From Micromonospora kangleipakensis (GTDB lineage: Bacteria; Actinomycetota; Actinomycetes; Mycobacteriales; Micromonosporaceae): a stretch of 64,000 nt of DNA. The translations under genes and the position numbers were made by a program. Below the pieces are notes generated by a model. The model was given only the letters and a program-made list of their open reading frames with translations. It did no database searches and had not been told where the DNA came from. The stretch lies in the NCBI RefSeq assembly GCF_004217615.1, contig NZ_SHLD01000001.1, positions 7,130,001-7,194,000 on the forward strand, in the 5' to 3' direction. Position 1 is the first letter of the stretch. Each line of letters starts with the position of its first letter. Positions 56,377 through 64,000 of the stretch are shown here, piece after piece.

Positions 56377-56856
56377 ATGGCGGGACAGGGCACTCCGGCG
56401 ACCGCGCTGCTCGCGAAGCGGAAGATCACCCACAGCACCCACCCGTACGACGTCTCCCCCGAGGCGCCGAACTACGGGGCCCTGGTGGCGGCGGCGCTCG
56501 GGGTGCCGGCGGAGCGGGTGTTCAAGTCGCTGGTCACCGAGGTGGACGGCCGGCTCACCGTGGCGGTCGTGCCGGTCACCGGAGAGCTGGACCTCAAGGC
56601 CCTGGCCGCCGCGGTCGGCGGCAAGCGGGCCACCATGGCCGACCGCACGGTGGCGGAGCGGGCCACCGGGTACGTCCGCGGCGGCATCAGCCCGCTCGGC
56701 CAGCGCAAGCGGCTCCCGACCGTGGTCGACGCCTCGGCGCTGGACCACCCGACCGTGTACGTCTCCGCGGGGCGCCGCGGGCTCCAGCTCCAGCTGAGCC
56801 CCACGGACCTGATCGCCCTGGCCGCCGCGGTGACCGCCCCGCTTGCCGCCCGCTGA
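56377..56856 (+). CDS. ybaK: Cys-tRNA(Pro)/Cys-tRNA deacylase YbaK
   Basis: YbaK hydrolyses Cys mischarged on tRNA-Pro, a trans-editing function. The 159-residue protein has the family order HPYDVSPEAPNYGALVAAALGVPAERVFKSLV, the catalytic Lys region, and GYVRGGISPLGQRKRLPTVVDASALDH. TTAGCT (56364-56369) ends seven bases before the ATG and no ribosome site is present, so the message should be leaderless. Length is normal. Confidence 0.93.
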   Translation: MAGQGTPATALLAKRKITHSTHPYDVSPEAPNYGALVAAALGVPAERVFKSLVTEVDGRLTVAVVPVTGELDLKALAAAVGGKRATMADRTVAERATGYVRGGISPLGQRKRLPTVVDASALDHPTVYVSAGRRGLQLQLSPTDLIALAAAVTAPLAAR

Positions 56857-57200
56857 CCGGCAGCGCGACGACCGGCCAGTGGTCACGTTCCGCAGTCCGG
56901 CGCCGACCTGATCTCTCGTCGGCGATGTCCGCGCCGTGACATTTCCCGACTCTGATCAATTCCGCGGTCAGCGCGCCGCACCTGCGGGGACGGGTGAGCG
57001 AACTGAATGTCGACCGCGTTGCCGAATTGTTACTGGCAACAACAAACCGCTGACCTTTACGGTCTTGTGCGCCCGAGCACCGAACAATACGTTGCCCGGA
57101 ACAACAAATCGCTGGCGGCGTGGCACCGCGGCTCACCGGCGCACTCCCCGCCCACCACGTTCCCCTCGAGTTCCGTCCCCCTTGAAAGGAACCGTGCAGA
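56857..57200 (+). promoter_or_regulatory. Upstream region of the sugar-transport operon with repeat operators
   Basis: No gene is supported in these 344 bases. From 57001 to 57115 the DNA is much less GC-rich. A 15-bp direct repeat AACAACAAACCGCTG (57038-57052) and AACAACAAATCGCTG (57100-57114) is spaced 62 bp apart. The first copy is part of an inverted repeat TTGTT-N6-AACAA (57027-57042), similar in style to XylR/ROK operators. The ROK gene at the end of the operon is the obvious candidate regulator. Confidence 0.55.
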
Positions 57201-58292
57201 ATGCGCAGAGGGATCCTCACCGTCGCCGCGGTCGGCCTGCTCACCGCGGGAAACCTCACCGCCTGCGGCAACGACTCCGCTGACGGCACCGCGAGCCGCC
57301 CCAAGCCGAAGATCGGCGTCATCCTGCCCGACAGCGCCTCGTCGAACCGGTGGGAGACCGCGGACCGCAGATACCTGGAGGCCGCGTTCAAGGCGGCCGG
57401 GGTGGACTACGACATCCAGAACGCCCAGAACGACAAGGCGCGATTCGTGACCATCGCGGAACAGATGATCACGAATGGGGTGACCGCGTTGATGATCACC
57501 AATCTCGACTCGGGCACGGGGAAGGCGGTTCTGGACAAGGCGACCCAGAAGGGCGTCGCGACCATCGACTACGACCGGCCCACCCTGGGCGGTTCCGCGC
57601 AGTACTACGTCAGCTTCGACAACGTGGCGGTCGGAAAGCTCCAGGGCGAGGGCCTGGTCGAGTGCCTCACCGACAAGGGCGTGCGGAACCCGGTGGTCGC
57701 CGAGCTCAACGGCTCGCCCACCGACAACAACGCGGCCCAGTTCAAAGAGGGCTACGACTCGGTCCTCCAGCCGAGGTACGACGCGAAGGAGTACCTCAAG
57801 GGCCCCGACCAGTCGGTGCCCGAGTGGAACAACACCACCGGCGGCACGATCTTCGAGCAGATGCTGACCCAGACGAACGGCCGGATCGACGCCGTCGTCG
57901 CCGCCAACGACGGGCTGGCCAACGCGGTCATCTCCGTGCTGGCGAAGAACAAGCTCAACGGCAAGGTCCCGGTCACCGGCCAGGACGCCGACGCCCAGGC
58001 GCTGCAGCACATCCTCTCCGGCGACCAGTGCATGACCGTGTACAAGCCGGTCAAGACGGAGGCCGAGGCGGCGGCGGACCTGGCGATCGCGCTGGCCAGG
58101 GGCGAGAAGAAGAAGACCGAGCAGAGCTTCCGCGACCCCAAGGGCAGCCGGAACGTTCCCGCCGTGCTGCTGGGCGCCCAGGCCATCACCAAGGAGACCG
58201 TGAAGAACGTCATCGCGGACGGCTACGTCGACAAGGCCGACGTGTGCACCCCGGAGTACGCCGCACTGTGCGCCCAGGCCGGCATCGGCTGA
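57201..58292 (+). CDS. Sugar ABC transporter substrate-binding lipoprotein (XylF type)
   Basis: The 363-residue protein has a signal peptide with lipobox LTAC (Cys22) and a two-lobed periplasmic-binding fold: KIGVILPDSASSNRWETADRRYLEAAFKAAGVDYDIQNAQND, LNGSPTDNNAAQFKEGYDSVL, TNGRIDAVVAANDGLANAVISVL and KVPVTGQDADAQALQHILSGDQCMTVYKP. These segments are those of D-xylose-binding proteins. It is first of a four-gene operon. Xylose or a related pentose is the likely ligand; no xylose-catabolic enzyme is in the window to confirm it. Confidence 0.92.
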   Translation: MRRGILTVAAVGLLTAGNLTACGNDSADGTASRPKPKIGVILPDSASSNRWETADRRYLEAAFKAAGVDYDIQNAQNDKARFVTIAEQMITNGVTALMITNLDSGTGKAVLDKATQKGVATIDYDRPTLGGSAQYYVSFDNVAVGKLQGEGLVECLTDKGVRNPVVAELNGSPTDNNAAQFKEGYDSVLQPRYDAKEYLKGPDQSVPEWNNTTGGTIFEQMLTQTNGRIDAVVAANDGLANAVISVLAKNKLNGKVPVTGQDADAQALQHILSGDQCMTVYKPVKTEAEAAADLAIALARGEKKKTEQSFRDPKGSRNVPAVLLGAQAITKETVKNVIADGYVDKADVCTPEYAALCAQAGIG

Positions 58293-58427
58293 GCCGACCC
58301 GGACCGGGCGGACGGCCGGACGGCCGGACACCGCAACCGTCGCGCCGGGGCGTACGGCAGGATTTCCTACCGCACGGCCCGGCCGGCGGGCACCCGCCAT
58401 TCGGACACCCACCGAAGGAGACACCCC

Positions 58428-59234
58428 GTGTCCGAGACACCCCTGTTGGAACTGCGTGGCGTCGACAAGAGCTTCGGCCCCGTGCAGGTGCTCCGCGACG
58501 TCGCCTTCTCGGTGTATCCGGGCCAGGTGACCGCGCTCGTCGGCGACAACGGAGCCGGAAAGTCGACGCTGGTCAAGTGCATCAGCGGCATCTACGGCAC
58601 CGACGCCGGCGAGTTCTTCTTCGAGGGCCGGCCGGTGACCGTCAACGGTCCCCGGGACGCCGCCGGCCTCGGCATCGACGTGGTCTACCAGGATCTCGCG
58701 CTCTGCGACAACCTCGACATCGTGCAGAACATGTTCCTCGGCCGGGAACGGCGCTCGGGCCTCGTCCTCGACGAGCCGGCGATGGAGGAGCTGGCGGCCA
58801 AGACGCTCGCCGGGCTCTCGATCCGGACGATCAGTTCGCTGCGGCAGCACGTGTCCAGCCTCTCCGGCGGCCAACGCCAGACGGTGGCGATCGCCAAGGC
58901 GGTGCTCTGGAACAGCCGGCTGGTCATCCTCGACGAGCCGATGGCGGCCCTCGGCCTGGCCCAGACCGCCCAGGTCCTCGAACTGGTCCGGCGGCTCGCC
59001 GACAACGGGCTGGCCGTCGTCCTCATCTCGCACAACATGAACGACGTCTTCGCCGTCTCAGACCGGATCGCGACGCTCTACCTCGGTCAGATGGTCGCCC
59101 AGGTCCGGACCACCGACGTCACGCACGCCCAGGTGGTCGAGCTGATCACGTCGGGGCGCAGCGGCTCGCTCGGGACGGCCAGCACCAACGACAGCGGTTA
59201 CCGGAGCACCGGGACGATGGGGGCCGAGAAATGA
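58428..59234 (+). CDS. Sugar ABC transporter ATPase, single ABC domain
   Basis: The 268-residue protein has one complete ATPase: Walker A GDNGAGKST (39-47), the Q-loop VVYQDLALCDNLD, signature LSGGQRQ (145-151), Walker B LVILDEP (165-171) and His202. XylG and RbsA proteins usually fuse two such domains in about 500 residues, so this is a half-size form that should dimerise. GAAGGAG (58414-58420) lies seven bases before the GTG. The 135-bp gap after the binding protein is the largest in the operon. The gene overlaps the permease gene as ATGA. Confidence 0.93.
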   Translation: MSETPLLELRGVDKSFGPVQVLRDVAFSVYPGQVTALVGDNGAGKSTLVKCISGIYGTDAGEFFFEGRPVTVNGPRDAAGLGIDVVYQDLALCDNLDIVQNMFLGRERRSGLVLDEPAMEELAAKTLAGLSIRTISSLRQHVSSLSGGQRQTVAIAKAVLWNSRLVILDEPMAALGLAQTAQVLELVRRLADNGLAVVLISHNMNDVFAVSDRIATLYLGQMVAQVRTTDVTHAQVVELITSGRSGSLGTASTNDSGYRSTGTMGAEK

Positions 59235-60493
59235 TCACCCAAGCTGAACTGGCTCACCTCGAGACGGGGACGACCGTCCCGCGGGCCGGCCTCGGCGCCC
59301 ACGTACGCGGCTACGTCGCCCGCCTCCGGGGCGGCGAGATGGGCGCCCTGCCGGCGATCCTCGGCCTGGTCGTGCTCTGCGTGTTCTTCTCGGCCCTGCG
59401 GCCCAACTTCCTCACCGCCGGCAACTTCGCGAACCTGTTCACCCAGGGAGCGGCCGTCGTGCTGATCGCGATGGGGCTGGTCTTCGTCCTGCTGGTGGGC
59501 GAGATCGACCTCTCCGCCGGCTTCGCGAGCGGGGTCTGCGCGGCCGTGCTGGCGAACCTGCTGACCCTGCAGGGGTACCCGTGGTACGTGGCCACCCTCG
59601 CCGCCCTCGCCACCGGCGCGGTCATCGGGCTGGTGCTCGGCTTCCTGGTGGCGAAGGTCGGCATACCGTCCTTCGTGGTCACGCTCGCCGCGTTCCTGGC
59701 CTTCCAGGGCATCATGCTGATGCTGATCAAGGGCGGCACCAACGTCTCCGTCCAGGCCGCCCCCATCGTCGCCATCGAGAACCGGAACCTGCCGCCGCTG
59801 GTCGGCTGGCTGCTGGCCGCCGCCGCCGTCGGCGGGTACGGCGCCACCCAGCTGCTCCGGTACCGCAACCGCCGGGCCCGTGACCTGGCGACCGATCCGA
59901 TGTCGATGGTGTTGATCCGGATCGGCAGCCTCGCCGTCGTCGTCGGCGTCGGGGTGTACGTGCTCAACATGGAACGCAGCCTGAACAGCCTGATCAGCTC
60001 GAACCGCGGCATGCCGGTCGTCGTGCCGCTGGTCGGGGTGCTGCTCGTCGCGCTGAGCTTCGTCCTGTCCCGCACCGCGTACGGGCGGCACATCTACGCG
60101 GTGGGCGGCAACCGGGAGGCCGCCCACCGGGCCGGCATCAGCGTCGACCGGATCCGGATCTCGGTCTTCGTGGTCTGCTCCTCGATGGCCGCGGTCGGCG
60201 GCATCGTGGCGGCCAGCCGGTTCAGCTCGGTGGACGCCCGGACCGGCGGCAGCGACGTGCTGCTCTACGCGGTCGGCGCGGCGGTGATCGGCGGCACCAG
60301 CCTCTTCGGCGGCAAGGGCCGGGTGGGCGACGCGGTGCTCGGCGGTGCCGTGGTGGCGGTCATCGACAACGGCATGGGCCTGATGGATGCGAGCTCCGGG
60401 GTCAAGTACCTCTTCACCGGGCTGGTGCTGCTGCTCGCCGCCGGGGTCGACGCGCTGTCCCGGCGCCGGGCCCTCGCCACCGGAAACCGCTGA
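59231..60493 (+). CDS. Sugar ABC transporter permease (XylH type)
   Basis: The 420-residue permease has about ten to twelve membrane helices and the family motifs LVGEIDLSAGFASGVCAAV and YGRHIYAVGGNREAAHRAGISVDRIRISVFVVCSSMAAVGGIVAASR, the latter being the ATPase-coupling loop. The helical insert around 190-225 (GGYGATQLLRYRNRRARDLATDP) fits XylH, which is longer than RbsC. The ATG overlaps the ATPase stop as ATGA. A homodimer would form the channel. Confidence 0.93.
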   Translation: MITQAELAHLETGTTVPRAGLGAHVRGYVARLRGGEMGALPAILGLVVLCVFFSALRPNFLTAGNFANLFTQGAAVVLIAMGLVFVLLVGEIDLSAGFASGVCAAVLANLLTLQGYPWYVATLAALATGAVIGLVLGFLVAKVGIPSFVVTLAAFLAFQGIMLMLIKGGTNVSVQAAPIVAIENRNLPPLVGWLLAAAAVGGYGATQLLRYRNRRARDLATDPMSMVLIRIGSLAVVVGVGVYVLNMERSLNSLISSNRGMPVVVPLVGVLLVALSFVLSRTAYGRHIYAVGGNREAAHRAGISVDRIRISVFVVCSSMAAVGGIVAASRFSSVDARTGGSDVLLYAVGAAVIGGTSLFGGKGRVGDAVLGGAVVAVIDNGMGLMDASSGVKYLFTGLVLLLAAGVDALSRRRALATGNR

Positions 60494-60501
60494 GCCCGGT
60501 C

Positions 60502-61680
60502 ATGCGCGCGGGTCCGAGCCAGGAGGAGATTCGGCGGCAGAATCTCGGTGCGTTGCTGCGCCACGTCCACGTCCACGGAGCGATGTCGCGGGCCGAACTC
60601 ACCACCGCCCTCGGGCTCAACCGCAGCACCATCGGCGCGCTGACCGCGGACCTGGCCAGCGCCGGCCTGGTCAGCGAGGCGACCCCGAAGCAGCGGGGGC
60701 GGGCCGGGCGACCGTCGCTGGTCGTTCGGCCCGAGTCCGCCCGGGTCCACGCGTGGGCGTTCAGCATCGAGGTGGACCGGTTGCAGGCCGCCCGGGTCGG
60801 GCTCGGGGGCGTCGTACTCGATCGGCGTGAGCTGGGCCGGCCGCGCGGTCTGGTCGCGGCGGAGACCGCGCCGCTGCTGGCCGGGGCGCTCAGGGAGATG
60901 CAACCGGCGGTGCCGCCGGGGACGAACTGCGTCGGGGCCGGGATCGCGGTCTGCGGCATGGTGCGCCGCGACGACGGCCTGGTCCGGCTCAGCCCCCACA
61001 CCGGCTGGGTGAACGAGCCGATCGGCGCCACCCTGGCCGCCGAGCTCGGCACGGAGACGCCCGTGGTGGTGGCCAACGTCGCCGACGTCTGCGCCTTCGC
61101 CGAACACGCCCGCGGCGCCGCGGCCGGCCGCGACAACGTCATCTACCTGTACGGGGACGTCGGCGTGGGCGCCGGCATCATCGCCGGCGGGCGCCGGTTG
61201 ACCGGGCACGGCGGCTACGGCGGCGAGGTGGGCCACATGGTGGTCAACCGGAACGGGTCCCGCTGCGAGTGCGGGTCGCGCGGCTGCTGGGAGACCGAGG
61301 TCGGCGAGTACGCGCTGCTGCACGCCGCCGGCCGGCCGGCGGCCTCCGGCCGGGAGGCGGTGCTCGCGGTCATCGACGCCGCCGACCGGGGGGACGCGCG
61401 GGCCCAGGCGGCGGTGCGGCAGGTCGGCGACTGGCTGGGCTTCGGCGTGGGGAACCTGGTCAACATCTTCAACCCGGAGATGGTGATCTTCGGGGGGACG
61501 ATGCGGGACCTCTACCTCGCGGCGGCGGCGCAGGTGCGCAGCCGGCTCAACTCGGTGGGTCTGTCGGCGTGCCTGGAGCACGTCCGGCTGCGCACCCCGC
61601 AGCTGGGGCGCGACGCCGCCCTGGTCGGAGCGGCCGAACTGGCCTTCGAGCGGCTGCTCGCGGACCCGCTGGAGGCCTGA
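60502..61680 (+). CDS. ROK-family transcriptional repressor (XylR-like)
   Basis: The 392-residue protein starts with a winged helix-turn-helix (MSRAELTTALGLNRSTIGALTADLASAGLVSE), then the ROK sugar-binding fold with GAGIAVCGMV, YLYGDVGVGAGIIAGGRRLTGHGGYGGEVGHMVV and the zinc motif CECGSRGCWE (about 254-262). It lies eight bases after the permease stop and belongs to the operon, so it is probably an autoregulatory repressor released by the transported sugar. Its operators may be the repeats at 57027-57114. Confidence 0.93.
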   Translation: MRAGPSQEEIRRQNLGALLRHVHVHGAMSRAELTTALGLNRSTIGALTADLASAGLVSEATPKQRGRAGRPSLVVRPESARVHAWAFSIEVDRLQAARVGLGGVVLDRRELGRPRGLVAAETAPLLAGALREMQPAVPPGTNCVGAGIAVCGMVRRDDGLVRLSPHTGWVNEPIGATLAAELGTETPVVVANVADVCAFAEHARGAAAGRDNVIYLYGDVGVGAGIIAGGRRLTGHGGYGGEVGHMVVNRNGSRCECGSRGCWETEVGEYALLHAAGRPAASGREAVLAVIDAADRGDARAQAAVRQVGDWLGFGVGNLVNIFNPEMVIFGGTMRDLYLAAAAQVRSRLNSVGLSACLEHVRLRTPQLGRDAALVGAAELAFERLLADPLEA

Positions 61681-61810
61681 CGGGGCGGGCCACGGCCCGG
61701 CCGGTGAACTGATCGGGTCGGTGATCCGTACCAGTGTCCGGACGGGCGGCCGGTGGGTGCGGCCGTCCGCGACACACGCGTTCGGTCCGGACCGAGGAGG
61801 CACCGCAACG

Positions 61811-62548
61811 ATGGCACCGCTGGAATCCGCACGCCGCCGGCCAGCGCACCGGACCCACCGGGTGGCGCTGCTGCTCATCGCGCTCGTCGCGGGGCTCGGC
61901 GTCCTCCCCGGGGTGGCCGTGGCCGCGCCCGGCTCGCAGCTGAACGCCGCCGACATGACCCTGCTCAACGGCGTACGGCTGGCCGGGCTCTGGGAGATGC
62001 CGGCCGGGCAGATGGCCGCCGAGAAGGGCCAGTCGGCGCGGGTACGCCAGATCGGGGCGGAGATTTCCCGGCAGCACGGCGTCCTCGACCAGCTCGTGGT
62101 GGACGCCGCCAACAAGCTGGGCGCCACCCTGCCGACCGACCCGACCGCCGAACAGAAGGGGTGGCTGGGCGAGATGCAGAACGCGACCGGTGCCCGCTTC
62201 GACCAGATCTTCGTCACCCGGCTCCGGGTCGCCCACGGCAAGATCTTCCCGGTGATCGGGGCGGTCCGGGCCAGCACCCGGGACGCCACGGTGCGAAAGC
62301 TCGCCGACGAGGCCAACAAGTTCGTCTCCGACCACATGGCGATGCTGGAGAGCACCGGGCTGGTCCGCTGGCAGCAGCTGCCGCCCGCCGCGCTGCCCCC
62401 GGCGCAGAGCGACTCGCTGGTCGCCGCGGCCGCCGCCAACGTCGGTGGTGGCGGCCCCGAGGTCAGCACCACCGTGGTCTGGTTGGTCTTCCTCGCCGCC
62501 CTCGGCACCGGCGGCATCGCGACGTACCGCATCCTGCGCCGCAGCTGA
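61811..62548 (+). CDS. DUF4142 secreted/membrane protein
   Basis: The 245-residue protein has a signal peptide (about 18-38, ending VAVAAPG), a four-helix DUF4142 domain (LNAADMTLLNGVRLAGLWEMPAGQMAAEKGQSARVRQIGAEISRQHGVLDQLVVDAANKLG and two more helices with HGKIFPVIGAVRAST and ANKFVSDHMAMLESTG), and a C-terminal membrane helix (about 220-238) ending YRILRRS. The fold is ferritin-like but the metal ligands are not evident. GAGGAGG lies 11 bases before the ATG. Function is unknown. Confidence 0.85.
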   Translation: MAPLESARRRPAHRTHRVALLLIALVAGLGVLPGVAVAAPGSQLNAADMTLLNGVRLAGLWEMPAGQMAAEKGQSARVRQIGAEISRQHGVLDQLVVDAANKLGATLPTDPTAEQKGWLGEMQNATGARFDQIFVTRLRVAHGKIFPVIGAVRASTRDATVRKLADEANKFVSDHMAMLESTGLVRWQQLPPAALPPAQSDSLVAAAAANVGGGGPEVSTTVVWLVFLAALGTGGIATYRILRRS

Positions 62549-62589
62549 CCCCCGGCACGGGCGGCGCAGCCCGCCCCGGAGCGCTGTCA

Positions 62590-62625
62590 CCGCAGGCCCC
62601 CGCCTCACCGGGCGGGGGCCTGCGG
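62590..62625. terminator. Bidirectional terminator
   Basis: CCGCAGGCCCCCGCC (62590-62604) pairs perfectly with GGCGGGGGCCTGCGG (62611-62625) around a six-base loop. It lies between the convergent DUF4142 gene and exporter gene. Confidence 0.88.
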
Positions 62626-62639
62626 CGTCCGTCAGTCCG

Positions 62640-64000
62640 TCAGCCGTGCCAGGACCGCCACAGGGCCGCGTACGAGCCGCCCGCCGCGACCAGCTCGTCG
62701 TGCGAGCCCAGCTCGGTGATCCGGCCGTCCTCGACCACCGCCACCCGGTCCGCGTCGTGCGCCGAGAAGAGCCGGTGCGCGATCGCGATCACCGTCCGCC
62801 CCTCGAGCACGGCGGCGAGGGAGCGTTCCAGCTCCCGGGCGGCGTGCGGGTCGATCAGCGAGGTCGCCTCGTCCAGCACCAGGGTGTGCGGGTCGGCGAG
62901 GACCAGCCGGGCCAGCGCGAGCTGCTGCGCCTGCGCCGGCGAGAGCGGCTGCCCACCCGAGCCGACCGGCGTCGCCAGCCCCTCCGGCAGCGCCTCCGCC
63001 CAGCCGAGCGCGTCGACGGCCGCCAGCGCGGCCCGGACCTCGGCGTCGCCCGCCTCCGGTCGGACCATCGCCACGTTCTCCGCCAGGGTGCCGATGAAGA
63101 CGTGATGCTCCTGGCTGACCAGCGCGACGTGGGTGCGCAGCTCGGCCAGGGGCAGCTCGGCCAGGGGCCGGCCGTCCACCGTCACCGAACCCGAGCGCGG
63201 CGCGTGCACCCCGGCCAACAGCCGACCCAGGGTGGACTTCCCCGCGCCGGACGGGCCGACCATGGCCAGCTTCTCCCCCGGCCGCGGTACCAGGGTCACC
63301 CCGTGCAGCACGTCGTGGCCCTCCCGGTAGGCGTACCGGACGTCCCGGGCGGCGAGCCGCCGCTCCCCGTCCGCCGGCGCGGACCCGGCGGGCGTCGCCG
63401 GCGCCGACGGCCCGTCGACGGCCACCCCGAGCAGGCGGGCCATCGAGGCACCCCCGACCTGGAGCTCATCCAGCCAGGAGAGCAGGCGGTCGATCGGGTC
63501 GACCAGCTGCTGCACGTAGAGGGTGGCCGCGGTGACCTGACCGAGGCTGGCCCAGCCCTTCAGGTGGAACCAGCCGCCGATCACCAGGGTGGCGACCACC
63601 GGCACCACGTACCCGATCTCGGCGACCGGGAAGAAGACCGTACGCAGCTTGAGGGTGTAGCGCTCGGCGGCGTACGACCGGCGGATGTCGGCGTCGCTGC
63701 GGGCCCGCCGGCGGGCCTGCTGCCGCAGCGCCTCGGTGGTCCGCGCCCCCTCCACCGTCTCGCTGATCCCGTCGGTGATGTCCGAGTAGGCGGCGTTCTC
63801 CCGCAGGTAACCCGCCGGCGCCCGGCGCAGGTACCAGCGGGTGCCGGCCCAGAGCACCGGGACCGCGAGCAGGCAGGGCAGCGCCAGCAGCGGGCCGGTC
63901 AGCAGCAGCGCGCCGAGGACCAGCGCGACGGTCACCACCGCGATCAGCGTCTCCGGCACCGCGAACCGGACCGTCCGGGACAGCGCCGAGACGTCCCGCG
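62640..64000 (-). CDS. Exporter-type ABC transporter, permease-ATPase fusion (5' end outside window)
   Basis: The frame stays open to base 64000, so only the last 453 residues are seen. They include the later membrane helices of an ABC exporter (LLTGPLLALPCLLAVPVLWAG, FPVAEIGYVVPVVATLVIGGWF), the linker, and a complete ATPase: Walker A GPSGAGKST, Q-loop VSQEHHVF, Walker B TLVLDEA and switch His in AIAHRLFS. The signature is degenerate: LSPAQAQ replaces LSGGQ. That and the Gln-rich loop suggest the non-canonical half of a heterodimeric exporter whose partner gene would lie upstream. Confidence 0.9.
   Translation of the reverse strand, partial: RDVSALSRTVRFAVPETLIAVVTVALVLGALLLTGPLLALPCLLAVPVLWAGTRWYLRRAPAGYLRENAAYSDITDGISETVEGARTTEALRQQARRRARSDADIRRSYAAERYTLKLRTVFFPVAEIGYVVPVVATLVIGGWFHLKGWASLGQVTAATLYVQQLVDPIDRLLSWLDELQVGGASMARLLGVAVDGPSAPATPAGSAPADGERRLAARDVRYAYREGHDVLHGVTLVPRPGEKLAMVGPSGAGKSTLGRLLAGVHAPRSGSVTVDGRPLAELPLAELRTHVALVSQEHHVFIGTLAENVAMVRPEAGDAEVRAALAAVDALGWAEALPEGLATPVGSGGQPLSPAQAQQLALARLVLADPHTLVLDEATSLIDPHAARELERSLAAVLEGRTVIAIAHRLFSAHDADRVAVVEDGRITELGSHDELVAAGGSYAALWRSWHG

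Overview
The window is about 64 kb of very GC-rich DNA. The G/C-ending codons, GTG starts, leaderless promoters, WhiB-family regulator, histidine-tailed GroEL, HrcA/CIRCE sites and gene order all indicate an actinobacterial chromosome. Gene content and an intergenic palindrome built on GATCATGAAGTTGTTG point to Micromonosporaceae (Micromonospora-like); this is inference without a database search. I see no rRNA, tRNA, CRISPR, insertion sequence, prophage or biosynthetic gene cluster. Most of the window is conserved housekeeping backbone, and the novelty is mainly in regulatory DNA.

Layout. 1-2071: tail of a peptide-type ABC transporter (end of a permease, two ATPases). 2221-6185: a small lipoprotein, a large secreted beta-propeller protein and a small secreted orphan. 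6451-21376: a block resembling M. tuberculosis Rv0948c-Rv0957: purH, purN, a DUF6350/PerM membrane protein, sucD, sucC, a B12-binding mutase subunit, two M23 peptidases, a UvrD/PcrA helicase and an AroQ chorismate mutase. The mutase gene lies behind a leader peptide with Phe-Tyr-Phe-Tyr-Tyr and an intrinsic terminator. Two small membrane proteins on the opposite strand interrupt this block. 21572-27354: a complete five-gene Dpp/Opp-type operon.

27787-38395: an LmbE-type deacetylase; an envelope module (response regulator, PspC-histidine kinase, PspC/LiaF-type membrane protein) next to psd and pssA for phosphatidylethanolamine synthesis; two paralogous double-NUDIX proteins; another PspC protein. 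38403-54805: the purine and developmental block guaA, a ChoD-like GMC oxidoreductase, an LCP protein, two M1 peptidases, guaB3, guaB, DUF5319, a BldM-like and a WhiD/WhiB3-like regulator, a membrane molybdoprotein, groEL and groES, with two CIRCE sites. 55148-64000: a methyltransferase, YbaK, a xylose-type ABC operon with its own ROK repressor, a DUF4142 protein and the C-terminal part of an exporter ABC protein.

The strongest unusual signals are: the aromatic-residue leader peptide, terminator and chorismate mutase arrangement at 20850-21376; a recurring 3'-end module (stop codon, C-rich tandem tract, palindrome) at 2069-2179, 36791-36922 and, degenerate, 45986-46039; eight genes whose -10 box lies 6-9 nt from the start codon; a Psd enzyme with an extra N-terminal domain; and an intercistronic repeat plus hairpin inside the peptide-transporter operon.
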